Shown piece by piece: positions 41,268 to 50,308 of a stretch of DNA of 64,000 nt (within the stretch, counting starts at the first letter, position 1; every line of letters starts with the position of its first letter). The position numbers and the translations under genes are program-made. The stretch comes from Escherichia sp. E4742 (GTDB lineage: Bacteria > Pseudomonadota > Gammaproteobacteria > Enterobacterales > Enterobacteriaceae). The notes under the pieces are model-generated. The model had not been told where the DNA came from. It worked only from the letters and a program-made list of their open reading frames with translations, and made no database searches. Location of the stretch: positions 5,056,754-5,120,753 of the forward strand of contig NZ_CP040443.1 in assembly GCF_005843885.1 (NCBI RefSeq). The letters run 5' to 3'.

Positions 41268-42649
41268 ATAACTCTGAATTAGAAACACTGATCCGCAATA
41301 TTCTGCGCGAGCAGCTAGCCCCCACGAAATCACAAACGCAAAAAAACGGTATTTTCCAGACTGTCGATGAAGCTATCGGCGCTGCACACCAGGCCTTTTT
41401 GCGCTTTCAACAGTGTCCGCTTAAGACTCGCAGCGCCATTATTAGTGCCATTCGCGAAGAGTTAACGCCCCGTCTTACAGAACTGGCGGAAGAGAGCGCT
41501 AACGAAACGGGAATGGGAAATAAAGAAGATAAGTACTTAAAAAACAAAGCGGCACTCGATAACACACCAGGAATTGAAGATTTAACCACCACCGCACTGA
41601 CCGGTGATGGTGGCATGGTTTTGTTTGAATACTCCCCGTTTGGAGTTATTGGCTCGGTCACACCAAGTACCAATCCCACGGAAACCATCATTAACAACAG
41701 CATCAGCATGCTGGCAGCTGGTAATAGCGTCTACTTCAGTCCACACCCGGGAGCCCAAAACGTCTCGCTGAAATTGATCGCCATAATCGAAGACATCGCG
41801 TTTCGCTGTAGTGGCATTCATAACCTGATCGTTACTGTATCTGAACCGACCTTTGCCGCAACCGAACAGATGATGGTGCACCCTAAAATCAGCGTTCTGG
41901 CGATTACCGGCGGTCCGGGCATCGTCGCCATGGGAATGAAAAGTGGCAAGAAAGTGATTGGTGCCGGTGCGGGTAATCCCCCCTGCATCGTCGATGAAAC
42001 GGCAGATATTGTGAAAGCTGCGGAAGACATCATCAATGGAGCCTCGTTTGATTACAACCTGCCGTGTATCGCAGAAAAAAGCCTGATTGTCGTGGCGTCA
42101 GTGGCAGATTATTTAATTCAGCAGATGCAAAGTTTTGGCGCCCTTCTTCTTAACCATGAACAAACTGAAAAATTGCGTGCTGTTTGCCTGCCAGACGGCG
42201 TCGCCAACAAAAAACTGGTCGGCAAAAGTCCATCAGCCTTGCTGGAAGCCGCAGGCCTCCCTTTGCCGGCAAAAGCGCCCCGCTTGCTGATTGCCGTTGT
42301 TGACGCCGATGATAGCTGGGTTACCAGCGAACAACTCATGCCAATGCTACCCATTGTGAAGGTTAACGATTTTGATAGCGCCCTCACACTTGCGCTGAAT
42401 GTAGAAGACAGTTTGCATCACACCGCAATTATGCACTCGCAGAACATCTCACGGCTCAACCTTGCCGCGCGCGTTATGCAAACTTCAATCTTTGTCAAAA
42501 ACGGTCCTTCCTGGGCTGGTATTGGCGTCGGCGGCGAAGGTTTTACGACCTTCACCATTGCTACACCGACCGGAGAAGGGACAACGTCAGCCCGGACTTT
42601 TGCCCGCTCACGACGCTGTGTGTTAACCAGCGGCTTTTCCATTCGCTAG
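41264..42649 (+). CDS. pduP: CoA-acylating propionaldehyde dehydrogenase PduP
   Basis: A 461-residue aldehyde dehydrogenase that oxidises propionaldehyde to propionyl-CoA with NAD+ and CoA. The first 18 residues (MNNSELETLIRNILREQL) are the classic microcompartment targeting peptide. The catalytic cysteine lies in FDYNLPCIAEKS near residue 269, and the cofactor glycine-rich segment is ITGGPGIVAMGMKSGKK near 213-229. This keeps toxic aldehyde contained. It recycles NADH together with PduQ. Confidence 0.97.
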   Translation: MNNSELETLIRNILREQLAPTKSQTQKNGIFQTVDEAIGAAHQAFLRFQQCPLKTRSAIISAIREELTPRLTELAEESANETGMGNKEDKYLKNKAALDNTPGIEDLTTTALTGDGGMVLFEYSPFGVIGSVTPSTNPTETIINNSISMLAAGNSVYFSPHPGAQNVSLKLIAIIEDIAFRCSGIHNLIVTVSEPTFAATEQMMVHPKISVLAITGGPGIVAMGMKSGKKVIGAGAGNPPCIVDETADIVKAAEDIINGASFDYNLPCIAEKSLIVVASVADYLIQQMQSFGALLLNHEQTEKLRAVCLPDGVANKKLVGKSPSALLEAAGLPLPAKAPRLLIAVVDADDSWVTSEQLMPMLPIVKVNDFDSALTLALNVEDSLHHTAIMHSQNISRLNLAARVMQTSIFVKNGPSWAGIGVGGEGFTTFTIATPTGEGTTSARTFARSRRCVLTSGFSIR

Positions 42650-42659
42650 AGAAACGGAA

Positions 42660-43772
42660 ATGAATACTTTTTCACTACAGACGCGTTTATACAGCGGACC
42701 GGGAAGTCTCAAAGTACTTAGCCGTTTCACGCATAAGCACATCTGGATTATTTGCGACGCCTTTCTGGCGCGATCGCCGTTGATTGATACCTTACGCCTG
42801 GCGCTACCCGACAGCAATCGCCCCAGTATTTTTAGCGAAATAACGCCCGACCCAACCATCCAGACAGTGGTAAATGGCATCACTCAGATGCAAACTTTAC
42901 GCCCGGATGTGGTTATCGGTTTTGGCGGCGGCTCTGCGCTGGACGCCGCAAAAGCGATTGTCTGGTTTAGTCGCCAGTGTGCTATCGAAATTGAAACCTG
43001 CGTAGCCATCCCCACCACCAGCGGCACTGGTTCAGAAGTGACCAGCGCCTGTGTCATCAGCGATCCTGAGAAGGGGATTAAATATCCCCTTTTCGATAAT
43101 GCACTTTATCCGGATATCGCGATCCTCGATCCCTCGCTGGTCGTGAGTGTGCCACCGGCGATAACGGCCAATACCGGAATGGATGTTTTAACCCATGCGC
43201 TTGAAGCCTATGTTTCTCCCCGCGCCAGCGACTTCACGGATGCACTGATCGAAAAAGCCGTGCAAATTGTTTTTCACTACCTGCCCACAGCAGTGAATAA
43301 AGGCGATTGTCTTGCTACTCGCGGCAAAATGCATAATGCCTCTACGCTTGCAGGAATGGCCTTTAGCCAGGCTGGGCTTGGGTTAAATCATGCGATTGCC
43401 CATCAACTCGGTGGGCAGTTTCATTTGCCCCACGGTCTGGCGAATGCGCTCCTGCTGACGACAGTTATTCGTTTTAATGCTAGCGATCCTCGCGCCGCCA
43501 AACGCTACGCCCGGCTGGCTAAAACGTGTCATTTATGCCCGGACAATGCCAATGACACCGCAAGCCTGAATGCACTCATTCAACATATTGAACAGCTCAA
43601 AAAAACATGTTCAATACCGACTCTCGCCAATGCTCTGAAAGAAAAAAAAGCAGAATGGTCATCACGTATTCCCGATATGGTTCAGGCGGCGCTGGCGGAT
43701 GCAACATTGCGTACCAACCCACGTGTGGCTGATGCCAATGCTATTGCAGAACTGCTTGAGGAGTTGTTATGA
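42660..43772 (+). CDS. pduQ: Iron-containing propanol dehydrogenase PduQ
   Basis: A 370-residue group III (iron) alcohol dehydrogenase that reduces propionaldehyde to 1-propanol and regenerates NAD+ for PduP. Visible features are GGGSALDAAKAI near residues 84-95, VAIPTTSGTGSEVTS near 109-123 and the metal-binding histidines in LNHAIAHQLGGQFHLPHGLAN near 240-262. Its stop overlaps the pduS start by 4 bases. Confidence 0.96.
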   Translation: MNTFSLQTRLYSGPGSLKVLSRFTHKHIWIICDAFLARSPLIDTLRLALPDSNRPSIFSEITPDPTIQTVVNGITQMQTLRPDVVIGFGGGSALDAAKAIVWFSRQCAIEIETCVAIPTTSGTGSEVTSACVISDPEKGIKYPLFDNALYPDIAILDPSLVVSVPPAITANTGMDVLTHALEAYVSPRASDFTDALIEKAVQIVFHYLPTAVNKGDCLATRGKMHNASTLAGMAFSQAGLGLNHAIAHQLGGQFHLPHGLANALLLTTVIRFNASDPRAAKRYARLAKTCHLCPDNANDTASLNALIQHIEQLKKTCSIPTLANALKEKKAEWSSRIPDMVQAALADATLRTNPRVADANAIAELLEELL

Positions 43773-45112
43773 ACGATGAGTTCACGTCCTGCGACGGTCA
43801 GACGATCCGCGAGCGAGTACAAGCAGCAGGCGTTGTTGGTGCTGGTGGGGCTGGCTTTCCGACACATATCAAGCTACAAGCACGTGTTGATACGTTCCTG
43901 GTGAATGCGGCGGAATGCGAACCCATGTTGAAAGTGGACCAGCAGTTAATGGCGCAGCAAGCCAGTCGCCTGCTTCGCGGCGTTCACTACGCGATGAAAG
44001 CCACCGGGGCCAGTAGCGGAATCATCGCGCTGAAAGAGAAATATCAACTGGCAATAAACGCCCTCACACCATTACTGCCGCCTGATATCCGCCTGCATAT
44101 TTTGCCCGACGTTTACCCCGCAGGAGACGAAGTGCTGACCATCTGGATGGCAACAGGTCGCCGCGTTCCACCCGCTGCGTTACCCGTTAGCGTCGGCGTA
44201 GTCGTCAATAACGTCCAGACCGTACTCAATATTGCCAGAGCCGTTGAGCAACAGTATCCAGTGACGCGCCGCACGCTAACCATTAATGGTGCGGTTGCGA
44301 AACCAATAACGGTGACCGTCCCCATTGGAATGTCTTTACGCGAGGTATTGGCGCTGGCGGGAGGCGCAACGGTAGATAATCCTGGTTTTATCAATGGCGG
44401 TCCAATGATGGGGAGTTTGATCACATCGCTCGATACGCCAGTCAGCAAAACCACTGGCGGCTTGCTGGTTTTACCCAACTCTCATTCACTGATCCAGCGT
44501 CGAATGCAGGATGACCGCAGCGTACTTGCCGTCGCAAAAACCGTTTGTGAGCAATGCCGCTTATGTACCGATCTCTGCCCACGCCATTTAATTGGTCACG
44601 AACTATCACCACATTTGTTAGTACGTGCAGTTAACTACCAACAGCTCGCTACGCCGCAACTGTTACTGACAGCACTCACCTGTTCGGAGTGCAACGTCTG
44701 CGCCAGCGTTGCCTGCCCGGTAGGTATATCACCCATGCGCATAAACCGCCTGCTTAAGCAGGAATTACGCGCCAAAAATCTCCGCTACGAAGGTGCCTTA
44801 AATCCTGAGGATGCCATGGCAAATTATCGGCTGATTCCAGTAAAACGGCTGGTGGCAAGATTGGGATTAGCCACGTGGTATCAGGACGCGCCATTGTCTG
44901 AACACGTACCACAACCCGAAAAAGTGACACTATTGTTACGCCAGCACATCGGTGCCAGCGCAATTCCATGTGTACAAAAAGGCGATTGCGTCGTTCGTGG
45001 GCAATGCGTGGGGCAAATTCCACACGGCACATTAGGTGCGCCTATTCATGCCAGTATTGATGGCATGGTCAGCGATGTGACAGAAAACGCGATTACGATA
45101 GTGAGAGGTTAA
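43769..45112 (+). CDS. pduS: Cobalamin reductase PduS
   Basis: A 447-residue flavin and iron-sulfur protein of the RnfC-like type. The N-terminal glycine-rich motif VGAGGAGFPTHIK binds NADH/FMN. Two 4Fe-4S cysteine clusters are visible: CEQCRLCTDLCP near 258-269 and CSECNVCASVACP near 303-315. It reduces cob(III/II)alamin so that PduO can adenosylate it. pduT, a shell protein with its own iron-sulfur cluster, follows after 2 bases and is its likely electron route. Confidence 0.95.
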   Translation: MNDEFTSCDGQTIRERVQAAGVVGAGGAGFPTHIKLQARVDTFLVNAAECEPMLKVDQQLMAQQASRLLRGVHYAMKATGASSGIIALKEKYQLAINALTPLLPPDIRLHILPDVYPAGDEVLTIWMATGRRVPPAALPVSVGVVVNNVQTVLNIARAVEQQYPVTRRTLTINGAVAKPITVTVPIGMSLREVLALAGGATVDNPGFINGGPMMGSLITSLDTPVSKTTGGLLVLPNSHSLIQRRMQDDRSVLAVAKTVCEQCRLCTDLCPRHLIGHELSPHLLVRAVNYQQLATPQLLLTALTCSECNVCASVACPVGISPMRINRLLKQELRAKNLRYEGALNPEDAMANYRLIPVKRLVARLGLATWYQDAPLSEHVPQPEKVTLLLRQHIGASAIPCVQKGDCVVRGQCVGQIPHGTLGAPIHASIDGMVSDVTENAITIVRG

Positions 45113-45114
45113 TC

Positions 45115-45669
45115 ATGTCGAAAGCGGTAGGTATTTTAGAACTTAGTAGTATCGCGAAAGGAATGGAAACCGGCGATGCCATGCTGAAAAGCGCCAACGT
45201 TGAATTACTGGTCAGCAAAACGCTTTGCCCCGGTAAATTTCTGCTGATGCTCGGAGGCGATATCGGTGCAGTACAGCAGGCCATCAACAGCGGCGCTTCC
45301 CTTGCAGGTGAAATGCTGGTCGACAGTCTGCTCCTTCCTAATATTCATCCCACTATCCTGCCCGCAATCAGCGGTCTGAACCATGTTGACCAGCGACGGG
45401 CTGTCGGTGTTGTCGAAACCTGGAGTGTAGCGGCCTGCATTGACGCTGCCGATTGTGCAGTGAAAGCGGCAAACGTCACGCTCGTACGGGTACATATGGC
45501 CTTTGGTATTGGCGGTAAATGCTACATGGTAGTGGCAGGCGATATTTCTGATGTTAATAACGCGGTATCTGTCGCCAGCGAGCGAGCGGGGGAAAAAGGC
45601 TTGTTGGTCTATCGCTCGGTAATTGCCCGTCCCCATGAAGCCATGTGGCGTCAGATGGTGGAGGGATAA
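45115..45669 (+). CDS. pduT: Microcompartment shell protein PduT with Fe-S site (BMC-T)
   Basis: A 184-residue tandem-BMC trimer. Cys38 in SKTLCPGKF corresponds to the residue that, one per subunit, holds a [4Fe-4S] cluster in the trimer pore of the Salmonella protein. It probably carries electrons across the shell, in partnership with PduS. The stop and the pduU start overlap (TAATG). Confidence 0.95.
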   Translation: MSKAVGILELSSIAKGMETGDAMLKSANVELLVSKTLCPGKFLLMLGGDIGAVQQAINSGASLAGEMLVDSLLLPNIHPTILPAISGLNHVDQRRAVGVVETWSVAACIDAADCAVKAANVTLVRVHMAFGIGGKCYMVVAGDISDVNNAVSVASERAGEKGLLVYRSVIARPHEAMWRQMVEG

Positions 45670-46019
45670 TGTCAACTCAGCACACGACTGAACGAATGAT
45701 TCAGGAATACGTCCCCGGTAAACAGGTCACGTTGGCACATGTTATTGCAAATCCTGGAAAGGATCTGTTTAAAAAATTAGGCTTACCGGACACCGTTTCC
45801 GCTATTGGCATTCTGACGATTACCCCCAGCGAAGCATCTATCATCGCGTGCGATATCGCCACAAAGTCAGGAGCTGTAGAGATTGGTTTTCTTGATCGTT
45901 TTACCGGCGCGGTAGTTCTGACTGGCGATGTTTCTGCTATCGAATATGCACTTAGCCAGGTTACCCGCACGCTGGGCGAAATGATGCGCTTTACCGCCTG
46001 CCCCATTACCCGGACCTGA
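45669..46019 (+). CDS. pduU: Microcompartment shell protein PduU (permuted BMC-H)
   Basis: A 116-residue circularly permuted BMC hexamer (MSTQHTTERMIQEYVPGKQ at the start, ITRT at the end). In Salmonella the N-terminal strands form a small beta barrel capping the pore. It is a minor shell protein that interacts with PduV. The start at 45669 overlaps the pduT stop by one base; an in-frame earlier start inside pduT is not used. pduV follows after 4 bases. Confidence 0.95.
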   Translation: MSTQHTTERMIQEYVPGKQVTLAHVIANPGKDLFKKLGLPDTVSAIGILTITPSEASIIACDIATKSGAVEIGFLDRFTGAVVLTGDVSAIEYALSQVTRTLGEMMRFTACPITRT

Positions 46020-46023
46020 CTCG

Positions 46024-46467
46024 ATGCAACGTATGATGCTCATCGGCCCCAGCCAGTGCGGAAAAACGTCACTCACGCAATGCCTGCGTGGGGAAGACAT
46101 TCAGTATCTGAAAACGCAGGCCATCGTCTGGTCACCGGCCACCATTGACACTCCCGGGGAATACCTCGAAAACCGCAGTCTTTACAGTGCGCTGCTGGTC
46201 AGCGCCTGTGAAGCAGACATTATCGCGCTGGTGCTTAATGCGGACGCACCGTGGTCACCATTTTCACCTGGTTTTACCACGTCAATGAATCGTCCAGTTA
46301 TTGGAATAGTCACCAAAGTGGATTTAGCCAGTGAAGAACAGATATCTTTGGTGAAATGCTGGCTACGGGAAGCTGGAGCACGAAAGGTGTTAGTGACCAG
46401 TGCGGTAAATAACATCGGGGTTGCAGAACTTCTTGCCTTATTACATACAGAAGAAGGCTGTCGTTAA
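46024..46467 (+). CDS. pduV: Ras-like GTPase PduV
   Basis: A 147-residue small GTPase-like protein. The P-loop GPSQCGKTSL is at residues 8-17, DTPGEYLENR near 42-51 is the G3 region and TKVDLA near 98-103 the G4 motif. In Salmonella it binds PduU on the outside of the shell and is linked to compartment movement. It is the last gene of the operon here. In Salmonella pduW (propionate kinase) and pduX (threonine kinase) follow; they are absent, and the next gene is tmaR on the other strand. Confidence 0.93.
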   Translation: MQRMMLIGPSQCGKTSLTQCLRGEDIQYLKTQAIVWSPATIDTPGEYLENRSLYSALLVSACEADIIALVLNADAPWSPFSPGFTTSMNRPVIGIVTKVDLASEEQISLVKCWLREAGARKVLVTSAVNNIGVAELLALLHTEEGCR

Positions 46468-46534
46468 GCCAGAAATTTCAATATGTTATGAGATGGGAAT
46501 GATGACTTACAACAGTGAGAAAAGAATCAGTGAA

Positions 46535-46563
46535 CAATGAGGATTGCCCGGCAATCCTCATTG
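46535..46563. terminator. Bidirectional hairpin between pduV and tmaR
   Basis: CAATGAGGATTGC-CCG-GCAATCCTCATTG is a perfect 13-bp inverted repeat in the 109-base gap between convergent pduV and tmaR. T-runs are poor, but the stem is long and could end transcription from both sides. Confidence 0.7.
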
Positions 46564-46576
46564 AATAAAGTAGAAA

Positions 46577-46906
46577 TTACTTCGCTTCGCCGTTTTTCAT
46601 TTCGCCCATAGCTTTCAGCTTTTTGGAGATATCGCGGCGTTCTTTGGAGAGCTCAGCATTTTTGATGATGTAATCATCAACACGATCTTCATAGTCGCCT
46701 TTCATGCTGGCGATGATGCCCTGAATTGCTTCAACGCTCATACCAGGTTTGATGTAGTCGCTCAGGTTGTCGAGCAGCAGGACGCGTTTCTGGTTGTCAC
46801 GGATCTTTTTCTCAACGTCCTGGATTTCACGTTGCAGCTTGTTCTTACGGCGGAACAGACGAACAAATTCCAGCACGTCCTGGAATGAAGGCTTGGTAGT
46901 TTCCAT
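46577..46906 (-). CDS. tmaR: PTS polar-localisation regulator TmaR (YeeX)
   Basis: A 109-residue, highly charged protein, METTKPSFQDVLEFVRLFRR at the start. The middle (KLQREIQDVEKKIRDNQKR, and later LSKERRDISKKLKAMGE) is predicted coiled coil. TmaR in E. coli clusters at the cell pole and sequesters PTS Enzyme I, controlling its activity. ATG 46904-46906 gives the family length; AGGGGTATAAAA precedes it. The frame extends upstream without a ribosome site. Confidence 0.95.
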   Translation of the reverse strand: METTKPSFQDVLEFVRLFRRKNKLQREIQDVEKKIRDNQKRVLLLDNLSDYIKPGMSVEAIQGIIASMKGDYEDRVDDYIIKNAELSKERRDISKKLKAMGEMKNGEAK

Positions 46907-47077
46907 TTTTATACCCCTGATAATGTGAGAGTCGGATTCGTTTAAGCAACCGCTATTCGTTAGGGCCAACATTACTCATAGCTGCCGCAGATGACAATGC
47001 TTTTATCCCTGTTCACTATCATACCCTTTATCCTTGCTGAATCGAAGCAGCAGCAATTTGATTCTGAAGGTCGGAAT

Positions 47078-48136
47078 TTATTTGCGCAAAGCCCGACAAA
47101 TCAGATTTGACAGCAACTCCAGTTGATGCGCCGTTTCCATGTTTAGCCATACATAGCCATAAATCGGCGTCTCAACGACTTTCAGATCATGATGATTAGC
47201 GAGCAACTGGCGCAACTCTTCCACAGCATCGTTCAGTTTTTCTGTATTGGCAAAAACCGGCTGTGGATTACCTTCGTACAGGGCATGAACAAGAGTCAGC
47301 ACTATTTGCTGCATCATTTGCTGTGTGTCGCGCAGTTTTTGCGCATTCAGTAGCACGAAATGACTGGGCCTCGTGGCCCAATAAGCATTGATTTGCAGCT
47401 CCAGCATACAAACCAGATTACGGTTAATCGTCTGGATACCTTCATATATCGATTTTGGAATACGGGTTTCTTTGCTGGCGGGCGCAATCAGCCCACGCAT
47501 TTTCACGGCATCAGCCAGGAGTTTTTGCAGATGGCTTTCCAGGTGCGGGCGTTCCAGTAGGTTCGGTGAAAATGCAGATTGGTAGACCCGGTTATATTCG
47601 GTAAGGCTTTTCGCCAGTTGAATACGCCAGTGGATGAAGGCCCGCTGCGGCCAGATGCCAGTAAAGACCATGGCCAGTAGGGAGCCGAGGATCACATCGC
47701 CGCTTCGCCATAATGCCGTATCAATTTCACCTGTCGGGGAACCAACAACAATCGCCAGCGTCACACCAATCAATAAGCCTTGATAAGGTTTCTTGCCCAG
47801 CGCCAGCCAGCCACAAAGAAACATGGCAGCCGCGCACCAGACTAACATTAGCGGTAAAGAGATTAACTCCAGTCGCAGAGCAATAAGACCTAAAATCGAG
47901 CCAAACACCGTACCGCCAATACGTTCAAACGCACGAGGGACGACATTCCCCCAGAACGAAATTGGTCCCATGATCACCACCATAGTGACCAGTGGCCAGG
48001 TGCTTTCCGGGATAGTAAACAGACGAATGATGAGAAAAGTCAGCAAGAACGCCAGCGCAACCCGAGTACCATGTACAATGCGGTAATGACGGTACACTCG
48101 AATTTCGAACGGGCTTAAGGACTTATCGGCACGCAC
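47078..48136 (-). CDS. yeeA: FUSC-type inner membrane protein YeeA
   Basis: A 352-residue protein with about six hydrophobic helices in the first half (residues 20-165) and a soluble C-terminal half, the aromatic-acid exporter / FUSC family pattern. Function is not established. The start is GTG at 48134-48136, giving the same length as K-12. It stands on the minus strand between sbmC and tmaR. Confidence 0.92.
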   Translation of the reverse strand: MRADKSLSPFEIRVYRHYRIVHGTRVALAFLLTFLIIRLFTIPESTWPLVTMVVIMGPISFWGNVVPRAFERIGGTVFGSILGLIALRLELISLPLMLVWCAAAMFLCGWLALGKKPYQGLLIGVTLAIVVGSPTGEIDTALWRSGDVILGSLLAMVFTGIWPQRAFIHWRIQLAKSLTEYNRVYQSAFSPNLLERPHLESHLQKLLADAVKMRGLIAPASKETRIPKSIYEGIQTINRNLVCMLELQINAYWATRPSHFVLLNAQKLRDTQQMMQQIVLTLVHALYEGNPQPVFANTEKLNDAVEELRQLLANHHDLKVVETPIYGYVWLNMETAHQLELLSNLICRALRK

Positions 48137-48338
48137 GCGGGCACTCCGTTAAATAAGGATAAAGTTAGCTCAGAACGATTACCGCGGCCAGACACTAAAC
48201 CAGGTGTCCAGCCGACTTACAAACAGTAATCAGAAACATTCCCGAAGGGATTATCAGAAGTCTGAAGGTCAATTTTACCCTTTTACATGACGAAAAACAG
48301 CGAAGCAATCAGGTTAACATCCTGTTGTTGCACCAGCA

Positions 48339-48812
48339 TTAACCCATTTTCGGCTGCACTGCGACATACATTTCAATATCCCAATAGCCGTCTTCCGCTC
48401 CGTTATTAAGATAAACTTCGAAACAGGGCTTAGGTGACATCTGATAAGCACTGTCTTGCAAGAGAGTATTAAAAAACTGATACCATGGCGTAGAAAAATC
48501 ATCGCCTTCTACGCGAGCAACGGCAACCGCATATTGCCCACCGGAGATTTCCGTCAGGATCACGCCTTCACTGTTTTCCGGTAGAGTGAAGTTGTTCTCC
48601 AGGGAAACCACCGTGTCGCAGCGTAACTTTTCGGCAGGTGTTTCATCTGGGTTATCGTAATAGACGGCGATCCATTCCTTAGGCACAACTTTTTTGTTGT
48701 CTACCCACATCATCAACTGCTCAAAACCTTTCTTTACCGTTTGTTCCCACGGGCCAACGAGATGGAAACCTGCAACGGTACGTTTATCTTCCTGCTTAAT
48801 CTCGTAGTTCAT
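48339..48812 (-). CDS. sbmC: DNA gyrase inhibitor SbmC (GyrI)
   Basis: A 157-residue GyrI-like/SHV-fold protein that binds DNA gyrase and protects the cell against microcin B17 and other gyrase poisons. It is soluble, with the family pattern YEIKQEDKRTVAGFHLVGPW at the N-terminus. A LexA box lies just upstream of the start, in line with its known SOS control. dacD follows upstream on the same strand but has its own unit. Confidence 0.95.
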   Translation of the reverse strand: MNYEIKQEDKRTVAGFHLVGPWEQTVKKGFEQLMMWVDNKKVVPKEWIAVYYDNPDETPAEKLRCDTVVSLENNFTLPENSEGVILTEISGGQYAVAVARVEGDDFSTPWYQFFNTLLQDSAYQMSPKPCFEVYLNNGAEDGYWDIEMYVAVQPKMG

Positions 48813-48826
48813 GACGCCTCCACATA

Positions 48827-48846
48827 CACTGTTTTTTTGTACAGTG
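48827..48846. promoter_or_regulatory. LexA (SOS) box upstream of sbmC
   Basis: CACTGTTTTTTTGTACAGTG has the CTG-N10-CAG core of a LexA operator inside a longer near-palindrome (TACACTG...CAGTGTA). It lies 15 bases before the sbmC ATG, fitting SOS repression of sbmC. Confidence 0.9.
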
Positions 48847-48930
48847 TATTTCTCAATGTAAATACCACAAGGAATGAGTGTTGATTATGCGAGCAGACTC
48901 GCACTCCTGCCAGTCGGCGCTAAATAAAGG

Positions 48931-50097
48931 TCAGGAATTATGGTGGAAATAATCGCTCAACCTGGAAAACATACCGCCTTTACCGACAGACTCCAGGGTA
49001 ACCAATGGCCAATGCGCAACCAATTTATCGCGGTCGTACAGCTCAATTTCCCCTACTCGCTTGTGAGCAGCAATTGGCGCAGTGAGTTCTTTACCATCAA
49101 GGGTATATTTTGCTTTGATATTAGGGATCTCCGCTTTCGGCAGCACCATCCAGAACTCTTGTTCCGTTCCCAGTGCGATGTTTTCTTTATCACCATACCA
49201 GATGCGTTCCGTACCGACCTTTTTCCCACGGTGCAAAATTTGCACCGTAGTAAAGTTTTGCTGCCCCCAACGCAGTAATTTTCTAGCCTCTTCTTCGCGA
49301 GCTTTTGCGCTGTCGGCCCCCATTACCACTGCAATGAGACGGCGTTGCCCATCCACCGCCGAAGCAATGAGATTAAACCCGGCCCCGGATGTATGCCCGG
49401 TTTTCAGGCCGTCAACGTTCATGGTTTTATCCCACAATAGCCCGTTTCGGTTTTGCTGGGTGATGCCGTTCCAGGTAAGGCTTTTTTCGCTGTACATATG
49501 GTAAAACTCAGGTTCGCCGTGGATGATGGCGCGAGAGAGCACAGCTAAATCATAGGCTGAGCTATGCTGGCCCGGCGCATCCAGACCGTGAACCGTTTCA
49601 AAATGGGTATCCTGTAAATGCAACTTTTCAGCGTAATTGTTCATCATTGTGACGAACTGCCGTTGCCCCCCGGCAATATAATCCGCAAGCGCCACACAGG
49701 CGTCATTGCCGGAATCCACAATTAATCCACGGCTTAAATCACGTACCGATACGCGATCGCCCTCTTTCAAAAACATCAGTGAAGAACCGACAAAAACCGG
49801 ATTATCTTTCGCCCACGCATCGCGTCCCACAGTGACAATATCGTCTGGTGTTATGCGATGGCTATCGATAGCGCGATCGACGACATAGCCCGTCATTAGC
49901 TTAGTCAGGCTGGCAGGGTTACGTTGTTGGTGCTCATTACCCGCCGTGAGGATCTGTCCGGTTGTGTAATCCATCAAAACCCATGATCCCGCATGAATCT
50001 CCGGAGGTTGGGGTGAAAAGGGAATATTTTCCGTCGCAAAACCAGACGATAAATTAAAAACGAACAAAGAAGCAGCAATAATAAGACGGCGTTTCAA
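48931..50097 (-). CDS. dacD: D-alanyl-D-alanine carboxypeptidase DacD (PBP6b)
   Basis: A 388-residue low-molecular-weight penicillin-binding protein. A signal peptide (about residues 1-21, ending SSGFA) precedes the peptidase S11 domain: SxxK motif PASLTKLMTG near residue 63, SGN in VDSGNDAC near 128, KTG in GLKTGHTS near 231. A C-terminal beta domain and an amphipathic membrane anchor (MFSRLSDYFHHNS) end it. It trims pentapeptide stems in the periplasm, mostly at low pH. The start is TTG at 50095-50097 with GAGGA 7 bases upstream. Confidence 0.94.
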   Translation of the reverse strand: MKRRLIIAASLFVFNLSSGFATENIPFSPQPPEIHAGSWVLMDYTTGQILTAGNEHQQRNPASLTKLMTGYVVDRAIDSHRITPDDIVTVGRDAWAKDNPVFVGSSLMFLKEGDRVSVRDLSRGLIVDSGNDACVALADYIAGGQRQFVTMMNNYAEKLHLQDTHFETVHGLDAPGQHSSAYDLAVLSRAIIHGEPEFYHMYSEKSLTWNGITQQNRNGLLWDKTMNVDGLKTGHTSGAGFNLIASAVDGQRRLIAVVMGADSAKAREEEARKLLRWGQQNFTTVQILHRGKKVGTERIWYGDKENIALGTEQEFWMVLPKAEIPNIKAKYTLDGKELTAPIAAHKRVGEIELYDRDKLVAHWPLVTLESVGKGGMFSRLSDYFHHNS

Positions 50098-50308
50098 CAG
50101 CAAATCCTCAGGTGTTTCCAATAGCTGTTCTTTTTACGGAAATCCTGATGAACTGGCTGGAATAAAGTGCAAGAAAATGTGACATTTATCTCATTTTAAT
50201 CTGACATTATCTGTTTCCACACGCAACCAAAATATCGCTCTAAAGCTGATTAGCACGATGATATTTGATACTCTGGCATACAACAGAAATAACGGATTTA
50301 ACCTAACG

